From the NCBI GenBank assembly GCA_947259115.1, contig CAMYKS010000007.1, forward strand, positions 1 through 64,000: a stretch of 64,000 bases of DNA, in the 5' to 3' direction. Under the pieces are notes generated by a model that ran no database searches, had not been told where the DNA came from, and saw only the letters and a list, made by a program, of their open reading frames with translations. Numbering within the stretch: the first letter of the stretch is position 1; every line of letters begins with the position of its first letter. Below are positions 53,505 through 60,724 of the stretch, in pieces. The position numbers were made by a program, and so were the translations under genes. This stretch comes from an uncultured Desulfobulbaceae bacterium (GTDB taxonomy: Bacteria; Desulfobacterota; Desulfobulbia; Desulfobulbales; BM004).

Positions 53505-53750
53505 TAATTAACCGCAGACAAAGACGGACAAAAGATAGACAAAATACAGTTCGTTGTGCGACGTGCACAACGAACTACTGGTCAGCCTCCGGCGGTTATG
53601 TTTATGGCTTGATTTGCGTTGTTGGTTACCAAACTATCTCAGAGCATTTTAATAAAATAAACAAAAAATCGCGTTAGCGATGACACTGTAATCTCTGTCA
53701 GTCAACAGAGATTACGTCTGTTTTTGTCTGTCTTTGTCTGCGGCAAATTA
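53505..53750 (+). repeat. FHR-14 (complete, type copy)
   Basis: T-L is three degenerate 11-mers, CCGCAGACAAA, GACGGACAAAA and GATAGACAAAA. A is AGTTCGTTGTGC (53548-53559) with GCACAACGAACT (53565-53576), loop GACGT. M is GCC-TCC-GGC at 53585-53593. S is ATCGC-GTTA-GCGAT at 53668-53681. B is GTAATCTCTGT (53688-53698) with ACAGAGATTAC (53705-53715), loop CAGTCA. T-R ends TTTGTCTGCGGCAAATTA. Confidence 0.9.
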
Positions 53751-53784
53751 AAATCTTTTATGTTTTCTTAACTCCTCACTTTTT

Positions 53785-55434
53785 TTACGTCACTTTAAGA
53801 ACTTCCTCCAATGTCGTGACACCCCGGGCCACTTTTTTGAGGCCGTCGTCACGCATGGTCTTCATGCCGTCTTTTTTTGCCTCTGCCAGCAGCAGATTGG
53901 ATGGCGACTTCTGGGAGATAAGTTTGCTGAGTCCGTCGCTTATCTCAAGTATCTCATAAATTCCGATACGGCCGTGATAGCCAATATCTTCACAGTAGCC
54001 ACAACCCCTCCCCTGCATGAGCTTCTTGTGCTCCAGGCCCCATTCTCCTAAGCCATAAGGTGCGAGGTCCCTGACATTGACTTCATACTCCGTCTTGCAG
54101 TTGCGGCAGATGCGGCGCACCAGGCGCTGGGCAATTACGGCTCGCAGCACCGAAGAAACAAGGTAGGGCTCAACCCCCAAGTCAAGGAGCCTTGGAACCG
54201 TGGAGACCGCATCGTTTGTATGGATGGTTGACAGGACGAGATGGCCTGTCATGCCGGCCTGCATGGCTATACGGGCGGTTTCAAGATCGCGGATCTCACC
54301 CACCAGGATGACGTCCGGATCCTGCCGGAAAAAATGCTTGATGGCCTCTGAAAATGTGAGACCTGTGGTTTCATTAACCTGGGTCTGCTTGATGAACGGC
54401 AGGGTGTACTCAATGGGGTCTTCGATGGTGAGGATGTTTCTCTCCAGGGTATTGACGGACTGGAGCATGGCGTAAAGGGTGGTGGTTTTGCCGGAGCCGG
54501 TGGGACCGGAGTTCAGGATAATGCCATGGGGTTTTTCCGCCAGCTTTTCAACGCTTAAGCGCTCCTTTTCATCCAGGCCGAGGAAGTTGAGATCAAGGAG
54601 TACGGAGCTTTTGTCAAGCAAACGCAGGACCACGTTTTCACCATACTTGCAGGGAGAGGTGGAAGTCCTGATATCAATAGCCCGGCCGCCAAGGTCGTGA
54701 GCCATGCCGCCTTCCTGGGGCAGACGCTGCTCCGCGATGTTCATGCCGGAGGCGATCTTCAGCCGGTTGACAATGGGCATATGGAGATGCTTGGGCATGA
54801 CCATGCCGCTGTGCAGGACCCCGTCTATCCGGTAGCTCACCCGAAAGGCTTTCTCCTCCGGGGTGAAGTGGATATCAGTGGCATGTTCCTGGATTCCTTT
54901 AGAGATGACAAGGTCCACCAACCGCACAATGGGTGTCATGGAATCACCGGTGCTGAATGAGCCCTTGACCGCAGCCTCAATGTTGCGGTCTATCTCCTCT
55001 TCGATGGAACCGCCAACGCCCGCATACATCTCGATCGCCTTCTGGATGGCGCAGAGATCGGCCCCAAATATCTCAACTTTTTTGCCGGTCTCCCTCCGCA
55101 GACTGTCCAGGGCGTGGATGTCGCTGGGGTTTTCCATGGCCACCTGAAGGGTTTCATCCCCAAATGCAAAGGGCACCACCATGAATCTTCTGGCAGTTTC
55201 GTTTGAAACCAGGCGGAAGGCCTCGGGGTTGATCGGCGTTTTGTTCAGGGGAATGAATGAGACTTCGGCCTGAATGGCCAGGGCCCGGGCCAATTCTTTA
55301 TGGGTGATCACCCCCATACGCACCAGGACCGCGCCGATGAGTTCACCCGTGCGTTTCTGCTCACCCAGTCCAATCTCCAGTTTCTGGGAAGACACCATCT
55401 GGTTTTCAACCAGTATTTCACCGATGAGTTTCAA
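53785..55434 (-). CDS. mshE: Pilus assembly / type II secretion ATPase (GspE/MshE family)
   Basis: The 549-residue hexameric ATPase drives pilus extension. The N-terminal MshEN domain (residues 1-150) contains LGEQKRTGELIGAVLVRMG, a likely cyclic-di-GMP sensing region in this family. The motor has Walker A GPTGSGKTTT near 308, Walker B DPDVILVGEIRD, the His box LVLSTIHTNDAVS and zinc-ligand pairs CRNC and CGYC. The protein acts with the GspF-type platform encoded next. Confidence 0.95.
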   Translation of the reverse strand: MKLIGEILVENQMVSSQKLEIGLGEQKRTGELIGAVLVRMGVITHKELARALAIQAEVSFIPLNKTPINPEAFRLVSNETARRFMVVPFAFGDETLQVAMENPSDIHALDSLRRETGKKVEIFGADLCAIQKAIEMYAGVGGSIEEEIDRNIEAAVKGSFSTGDSMTPIVRLVDLVISKGIQEHATDIHFTPEEKAFRVSYRIDGVLHSGMVMPKHLHMPIVNRLKIASGMNIAEQRLPQEGGMAHDLGGRAIDIRTSTSPCKYGENVVLRLLDKSSVLLDLNFLGLDEKERLSVEKLAEKPHGIILNSGPTGSGKTTTLYAMLQSVNTLERNILTIEDPIEYTLPFIKQTQVNETTGLTFSEAIKHFFRQDPDVILVGEIRDLETARIAMQAGMTGHLVLSTIHTNDAVSTVPRLLDLGVEPYLVSSVLRAVIAQRLVRRICRNCKTEYEVNVRDLAPYGLGEWGLEHKKLMQGRGCGYCEDIGYHGRIGIYEILEISDGLSKLISQKSPSNLLLAEAKKDGMKTMRDDGLKKVARGVTTLEEVLKVT

Positions 55435-55497
55435 AGCTGCTTAATTTTAAGTTTTAAGTTTTGTGTCCGTCATCAGCAGTAATGAATACGGATTTTT

Positions 55498-55683
55498 ATT
55501 ATTAACCGCTGACCACAACAGACAAAGACAGACTTTTAAAAATCCGTTCGTTGTGCGACATGCACAACGAACTACTTGTCACCCTGCGGGGCTTATTACT
55601 TTATCGCGCAGCGATGAGCATATATTCGCTGCCAGGTTAGCAGCGAATATGTCCGTTTTTGTCTGCGCCTGTCTGCGGTTAAA
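55498..55683 (+). repeat. FHR-15 (complete, short)
   Basis: A is GTTCGTTGTGC (55546-55556) with GCACAACGAAC (55562-55572), loop GACAT. M is CCC-TGC-GGG at 55582-55590. S has loop GCA. B is ATATTCGCTGC (55622-55632) with GCAGCGAATAT (55640-55650). The spacer between M and S is only about 10 bp, which makes this the shortest complete forward copy. Confidence 0.85.
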
Positions 55684-55730
55684 TATTTTTTTATCATTTT
55701 GTCCTGTGCCCTTATCCTTGCACCCTGTGC

Positions 55731-56204
55731 CTATTCCTTCTCCAGCACAATATGCAGGCTGATGGGGCTTTTGTTGGGTTTGCGGAAAAACCTGCTGCGC
55801 ATGAGTCTGTTCAATTCCACGGAACGGCTTCTGTAGCCGTCTGCCTTAAAAAAGGCCCAGAAATTATCCGCAGTGAGCGGTTCAAAAGTGAAGGCATAAT
55901 TGCCGTCTTCATCGGTTGTCGCCACCACCTCTTCATCCGTTACAACATATTGCACTTCTTCTTTAGCAACAGTTTCCGCCCCCTGCTGATTCTCTGCATT
56001 CTTTTCTTCTTCCAGCGCCAAGCGTTTGATAAGAAGCACCGTGCAGCTGCCCACGGGCTTATCCTCCTGGTTCATCACGCGTCCGAAAAAATGATATATT
56101 CCCGGTGCAGTCGACATGGCCGAAGATGTTGCTGCCGAAAGGCAAAAAGCAGCAGCAAGCACTATTGCAGCAACGGGTAGCAGTATTTTTGTTTTATTAT
56201 CCAT
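55731..56204 (-). CDS. Secreted carboxypeptidase-regulatory-like (Ig-fold) protein
   Basis: The 157-residue protein has a signal peptide (TKILLPVAAIVLAAAFCLSA) and a beta-sandwich of the carboxypeptidase regulatory type: YHFFGRVMNQEDKPVGSCTV, ATTDEDGNYAFTFEPL and NFWAFFKADGYRSRSVEL. A charged insert near 75-95 (EEEKNAENQQGAETVAKEEV) is unusual. The ATG at 56204 is chosen over one four codons earlier. Such domains act as small periplasmic or surface modules. It lies between the TPR gene and FHR-15 in the pilus operon. Confidence 0.7.
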   Translation of the reverse strand: MDNKTKILLPVAAIVLAAAFCLSAATSSAMSTAPGIYHFFGRVMNQEDKPVGSCTVLLIKRLALEEEKNAENQQGAETVAKEEVQYVVTDEEVVATTDEDGNYAFTFEPLTADNFWAFFKADGYRSRSVELNRLMRSRFFRKPNKSPISLHIVLEKE

Positions 56205-56234
56205 TATGAACCTCATTGTTTTTCCAGGCTGGAT

Positions 56235-57461
56235 TTATGGCCGCGCATTTTTCACGGCCCCGTCCAGCAATCTCATTCTGTCCGATATCCTGCTATGGAG
56301 CCGCCGGTCCTTTTTCACCGGGCCAAGCTCAAGGGTTTCCCCATACAGGGCCAATGCCTCGGGGTAGCGTCCCTGCTCTTCAAGCAGATGTCCATAGGCA
56401 AGGAGCACTTCCAGGTTATCCGGAGCAATCTGCAACAGCTCCCTGTAATACATCTCAGTGGCTGCATAATCCCTGTTCTTCTCAGCCAGGTAGGCAAGAT
56501 TGACTAGGGCATTTTCCTCCAGGGGGTTGGCATCCAGTGCTGCGCCAAACTGTGCTTCCGCCCTTGATTCATTACCCTGAAAGAGGCTGACCACCCCCAT
56601 ATTGAGCAGGGCTTTACTGTTTGTCGGCTCAATGGCAAGAATTACTGCCAGGATCTCTTCCGCCTCATGGTAGCGCTCCTGCTGGACATAGAGCGCCGAG
56701 AGATTGATCATGGCCTCCATATGACCCGGCGCCTCTTCCAAGGCCCTTTTATAATATATCTCTGCAATACGGCCGTCTCCCTTATGCTGGGCCTGTAGAC
56801 CGGCCTGGTAAAACTTCTTGCTCTTCTCCCGGGCTCCAGAACTTACCCCGGAGGAAGGGTAATTTTTTGCGTCCGCTGCAGCGCTTCTTCCGGTTGGTCT
56901 TGACAAAACAGCTGCGACCTTCTCAACTGAATCTTGAGGTTCGGTATAAACCGGCATATTTTCCGGAAAAGTAATCTTCATGATTTCACTTTCCAGTTCC
57001 AGGGGTTGCACCGGTTTCTTCCCCATGATCTCCTGCCGCTCTGATGAAGTCTCTGCAATTGCGGAGCGGGAAGAAGAGGCATTAACCGATTTGGATTTTT
57101 CCGGTTCCGGAAAAACCTGGATAACCTGCACCATGTCCTGTCGGGTAGCACGCCTTTCCACTTCCTTTATGACATCGGTTTTCTGAGGAACACCGGCAGT
57201 TACTGCAGGCTTATCCGGTAGGGCCTGCAGAGGAGCAGGAGGATCGGCATGGACTGCAATCTTAACATTCTGAGCGGGATAAAATATCTTGTAAACTAAA
57301 AACAAGAGAAGAACACCGATGAGGCAGGAGCCGAGAATCAGCAGGAAAGATGGCCGCTTGGGCTTACTGCTGTCCCTGCGCATCAGGGCCGGGGGGATCT
57401 CGACATCCACATCCGAGCCGTTCTTTCCTTGTATTTTCAGGTAGTCATAGATCAGGCTCAT
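56235..57461 (-). CDS. Inner-membrane TPR protein (MshN-like)
   Basis: The 408 residues have a cytoplasmic N-terminus, one span at about 36-58 (PSFLLILGSCLIGVLLLFLV), a low-complexity periplasmic linker, then about five tetratricopeptide repeats (AQHKGDGRIAEIYYKRALEE, PGHMEAMINLSALYVQQERY, NSKALLNMGVVSLFQGNESR). This layout matches MshN of MSHA pilus systems. The start overlaps the secretin stop by 4 bases, so the two are coupled. It may link the inner-membrane platform to the secretin. Confidence 0.8.
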   Translation of the reverse strand: MSLIYDYLKIQGKNGSDVDVEIPPALMRRDSSKPKRPSFLLILGSCLIGVLLLFLVYKIFYPAQNVKIAVHADPPAPLQALPDKPAVTAGVPQKTDVIKEVERRATRQDMVQVIQVFPEPEKSKSVNASSSRSAIAETSSERQEIMGKKPVQPLELESEIMKITFPENMPVYTEPQDSVEKVAAVLSRPTGRSAAADAKNYPSSGVSSGAREKSKKFYQAGLQAQHKGDGRIAEIYYKRALEEAPGHMEAMINLSALYVQQERYHEAEEILAVILAIEPTNSKALLNMGVVSLFQGNESRAEAQFGAALDANPLEENALVNLAYLAEKNRDYAATEMYYRELLQIAPDNLEVLLAYGHLLEEQGRYPEALALYGETLELGPVKKDRRLHSRISDRMRLLDGAVKNARP

Positions 57462-59047
57462 TGTTCTATAATTGTCGGATTAAGCATTATGACCAGCTCT
57501 CTTTTCTCAGACTCCTTTGTCTGGCCTGAAAAGAAGATTTGACCAAGATAGGGGATATCGCCAAGGACCGGGATGCCGGTGGAATCTTCTATGGTGCGCT
57601 CCAGGATGAGGCCGCCCAGGACAATTGTTGAGCCGTTTCTGGCCCTGACGATGGAATCGGTGGCCCGCATGTCTATTATGGGTATTTCCCAGGTGTCACC
57701 GTCCTGGGTGAACTGTTTGAAGCCGACAAGATCGGTGATGACCGGCACGATGTGAAGGGTTGCCACGCCATTTTCATCTATCTGAGGTGTAACACCCAGG
57801 GAGATGCCGACCCGGGTGTTCTGCATTGTGGGCACCAGCTGGGTAAAGCGCCCCAGTATATCATCTGGATCCTGGACCGTACTGAGCTGCCAGTCGATAT
57901 AGGGAATGTTGCGGGCCACGGTGATGAGGGCCGTCTGGTTGTTAACCGCGCTTATCCTGGGGGAGGCCAGGACATTGACATTACCCTGTTGTGAGAGTGC
58001 CTCAATAAAGCCGCCGATGACGTTAGAGCTGGTTTCCCTTAAAAACTCCATGGTGATGTTGCCGCCGCCCGTGGTAAAATCAGAGATGAACTGCAGATCG
58101 CCACCGGAGTTTAAAAAGTCCCGGGCCAGCACATCCCACTTTATGCCGTACCTGTAATTATCGTTTAAGGTAACTTCCAGGATCTTGGCCTCAATGGTGA
58201 CCTGCCTGCGCAGTACCTTTTGCAGAACATTGAAATACTCTTCTATGAGTATAAGGTTCTCGCGGCGGTCCGTTATCATGATAGTGCCGGCAAGCTTATT
58301 GATCTGCATCCTGCCCTGCTCGCTCAAGAGCCCCTGCTGCCCTTCGCCGCCGCCTCTCAGGGAGCGCTCCAACTGTTTCCACAGGTCAAGGGCGCCGGAG
58401 TCAACACTGGTTTCTATGCTGAACTCGCCGCGCATGTCATTTTCATCATTTGAATTTGAACGCCTGTTGTTATTGTTGTTGCCCCTGGTGCCCAGCATGT
58501 CGCCGCCTACATTTGAGGTGGGGGTATTTACCATGAGCGGATAATCGAAATGGAAAATTTTTGTTTCCATGGCCTTTATGCGCAGGATATTGCCGTCTAT
58601 GTCATAAAAATACCCGTAGGCATTCAGTATCATGTCAAGGACAGTGGCAAGGGGCAGGTCGTAAAGCTCAACGGAAACAGGCTCGTTGTATTGCACACCT
58701 CTTTCAATGACCAGGTTCAGCTCCGCCTGTTTGCTCAAACCGAGCAGAACATCACGCATGGGTGTGGATCGTGCAGATAGTGAAAAAAGTTTGCTCTCAT
58801 AGCCCATTTTTTCCGCCGCAGCGACTCTTGGTTTCAGAGACGCAAGGGGGGACAGGGACGAGCGCGGCCTGGATTCAATTCTGCGGGGGGGCTGCTTCTC
58901 AAGCTCGGTTCGCGGTGCTGCCTGGGGCTGGATGGAAGGCTCCGGCGGGGTGCTTGTTGCTGCACAACCGGCCAGAAAAACCAACGCCAGGAAACACACA
59001 CAAAAAATCCGCTTTATATTGGTCTGGGAATTATGCTTTAGATTCAT
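57458..59047 (-). CDS. mshL: Pilus secretin (MshL family)
   Basis: Outer-membrane pore through which the pilus emerges. The ATG at 59047 follows GGAGAAAG and gives a 529-residue lipoprotein with the lipobox FLAGC. An N-terminal STN domain (TPMRDVLLGLSKQAELNLVI) is followed by N-domains and the secretin core, with VGISLGVTPQIDENGVATLH, ARNGSTIVLGGLILERT and the C-terminal signature GIPVLGDIPYLGQIFF. A Gly/Asn/Arg-rich loop (GNNNNNRRSNSNDE) lies near 215. It follows the mshK-like gene and precedes the TPR gene. Confidence 0.95.
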   Translation of the reverse strand: MNLKHNSQTNIKRIFCVCFLALVFLAGCAATSTPPEPSIQPQAAPRTELEKQPPRRIESRPRSSLSPLASLKPRVAAAEKMGYESKLFSLSARSTPMRDVLLGLSKQAELNLVIERGVQYNEPVSVELYDLPLATVLDMILNAYGYFYDIDGNILRIKAMETKIFHFDYPLMVNTPTSNVGGDMLGTRGNNNNNRRSNSNDENDMRGEFSIETSVDSGALDLWKQLERSLRGGGEGQQGLLSEQGRMQINKLAGTIMITDRRENLILIEEYFNVLQKVLRRQVTIEAKILEVTLNDNYRYGIKWDVLARDFLNSGGDLQFISDFTTGGGNITMEFLRETSSNVIGGFIEALSQQGNVNVLASPRISAVNNQTALITVARNIPYIDWQLSTVQDPDDILGRFTQLVPTMQNTRVGISLGVTPQIDENGVATLHIVPVITDLVGFKQFTQDGDTWEIPIIDMRATDSIVRARNGSTIVLGGLILERTIEDSTGIPVLGDIPYLGQIFFSGQTKESEKRELVIMLNPTIIEQ

Positions 59048-59308
59048 TTTTTTTTCTTTCTCCGCCCGAAAACATACTATAATATTAACATGATGTATAT
59101 ACTTTAACTGGGTCCATGACAGGAAATGTTTAAAAACTGTCGGCCTCATGGATTACAAATTTCATTCAATCGATCCTGCCTTTAAAAGAGTTAAATGTTT
59201 AACCTGAAGGATATCTTATTTCTGTTGTTGCCATTTCACGCCGCCGAGCAGCAGGAAGGCGTAGGGCGCAAGGCTGAAAATTTCATAAAATGACATACTG
59301 ATTATTTT
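59048..59308. other. Spacer upstream of the secretin gene
   Basis: 261 bases between the secretin start and FHR-16, with no recognisable gene. The part nearest the ATG is A-rich and contains the ribosome site. Confidence 0.3.
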
Positions 59309-59526
59309 CATTAACCGCAGATTATTTTTAATGCACCCTTGAATACAGGGTATAAACCACCTTGAGGGGCACAAAAACAGACTGACCTCTGACGACCTGT
59401 CAGAGGTCAAAGTGCCATCACTGCGTGATAAACATTTCGCCCCGTAGGGGAACAGATATCCACTTATCAAGTCGATAAGTGGATAAACTCTTTTGTCTGT
59501 GTTTGTCTGTGTATGTCTGCGGCTAA
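59309..59526 (-). repeat. FHR-16 (complete, reversed)
   Basis: B is TGACCTCTGAC (59383-59393) with GTCAGAGGTCA (59399-59409), loop GACCT. M is CCCC-GTA-GGGG at 59440-59450. A is a perfect 12-bp stem TATCCACTTATC (59457-59468) with its complement (59474-59485), loop AAGTC. The left arm contains an extra hairpin-like insert (CACCTTGAGGGG) similar to those in FHR-2 and FHR-5. CTTGTGCCC-type decamers follow at about 59545-59582. Confidence 0.85.
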
Positions 59527-59591
59527 TCATTTTTTTATATTCTTACCTTGTGCCCTTGTCCCTATGCCTTGCGCCTTGCACCCATTACTTT

Positions 59592-60131
59592 TTACCGCTC
59601 AATAAGTCCGCCCGGGGGCTGGGCCTGACCTTTTTCATCAGCGCCTGCTGCCAAATAGATGCGCAACTCGCCAAGATCATCGCTCAGAATCACTTGGTGA
59701 TCTTCAATGCGCTTAACCAGAAAGCCGTGGTACATGTCCCCCTCATGCACAAAGGCATTGTCCAGCAGGGCCTGTTTGCCCTTTTCGCCGATGATTACCA
59801 TGGAGAGTTGCGGCTGCCTTGGGGCCTGCTGCACTGATTTTTTCTGCTGAGATTTTTCCGCCGGCCAATAAAAAGGATTCCGCAGTACGTCATCTTCAGG
59901 GTCGCCATAGATGATCCCTTCGCCGATACCATTTTTCCGGATAACAGCAAGGGTATCTACCATCACGATAATGTCATCCTGCTCCATTTTTACAGGAGCT
60001 TCTTCTGCAAGAGTTGCGACCTGCACAGGGTTCAAATGCTTCTGCGGCATGAAAACAAAAACATTGACAAGAATAAGGAGCGCAACCAGAAAGAGCAGCG
60101 CCAGCCCTATGTTTTTCACCAAACGCCCCAT
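59592..60131 (-). CDS. PilP/GspC/MshK-like periplasmic pilus protein
   Basis: The 179-residue protein has one N-terminal span (NIGLALLFLVALLILVNVFV) and a C-terminal HR-type beta domain (MVIIGEKGKQALLDNAFVHE, FLVKRIEDHQVILSDDLGEL). It would connect the inner-membrane complex to the secretin. Its start overlaps the stop of the mshJ-like gene by one base. Position and topology support MshK; sequence motifs in this family are weak. Confidence 0.75.
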   Translation of the reverse strand: MGRLVKNIGLALLFLVALLILVNVFVFMPQKHLNPVQVATLAEEAPVKMEQDDIIVMVDTLAVIRKNGIGEGIIYGDPEDDVLRNPFYWPAEKSQQKKSVQQAPRQPQLSMVIIGEKGKQALLDNAFVHEGDMYHGFLVKRIEDHQVILSDDLGELRIYLAAGADEKGQAQPPGGLIER

Positions 60132-60724
60132 CAGTTGCCCTCTTCCCTTGAACCAAAAATGGGCCGTTGCTGCCGGGCCGGAATCAGTAAAGAGGTCTGC
60201 AGAATTCCTGTTATTTTGCGCTCGCCGCTGGTGTGCAGTTCCAGAGAGCGAACAACCAGCGGATAGTAATCCTGGTCCAGGATGAGGGAAAGAAACTTCC
60301 TGGCATCTGAGAGGTGGGTGAAGGAAAAATCAAAGGTCATGTCATGCTCAAAAAGCGGCACAGGCCTGTTGATATACTTCCTGGCGCCCTGCAGGGAGAC
60401 CTTTGCATCCACCGAGTCCAATTCAGAACCCTTTATATAATCCAGGAAACCGGCCAGCATAACCTCATGGTCTTCATAGCCCTGCAGAATTTGTTCAGGA
60501 ACAGTGGCTGCTATCTCATCATACTCGTTCTGCAGGCTTGCAAGGTACAGCTGCAGATCCTGCCTTGTTACAGATAACTGTTCAATTTCCTGCTGCATCC
60601 GCACCCTGTCATTTCGTGATCGTATGAGATTTCCGGAGTTGACTGCGTTGTAGAACAGGAGTTGCACCAACAAAAGCACGCCCACCATGCAGAGAACAAT
60701 CTTCGACTTGATAGCAGTGCTCAT
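60131..60724 (-). CDS. PilO/MshJ-like inner-membrane pilus protein
   Basis: The 197 residues have a single N-terminal span (LCMVGVLLLVQLLFYNAVNS), a coiled coil (MQQEIEQLSVTRQDLQLYLA) and a C-terminal ferredoxin-like domain, the PilO/GspM layout. It would dimerise with the MshI-like protein in the alignment complex. Its start overlaps the MshI-like stop by 4 bases, so the genes are translationally coupled. Confidence 0.82.
   Translation of the reverse strand: MSTAIKSKIVLCMVGVLLLVQLLFYNAVNSGNLIRSRNDRVRMQQEIEQLSVTRQDLQLYLASLQNEYDEIAATVPEQILQGYEDHEVMLAGFLDYIKGSELDSVDAKVSLQGARKYINRPVPLFEHDMTFDFSFTHLSDARKFLSLILDQDYYPLVVRSLELHTSGERKITGILQTSLLIPARQQRPIFGSREEGN

Noticed and set aside
59216-59530. 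Reading frame through FHR-16 (RRHTQTNTDKR-type peptide)
   Set aside because: The peptide is the translation of the repeat arm; similar frames arise at other FHR copies, so it is not a gene.
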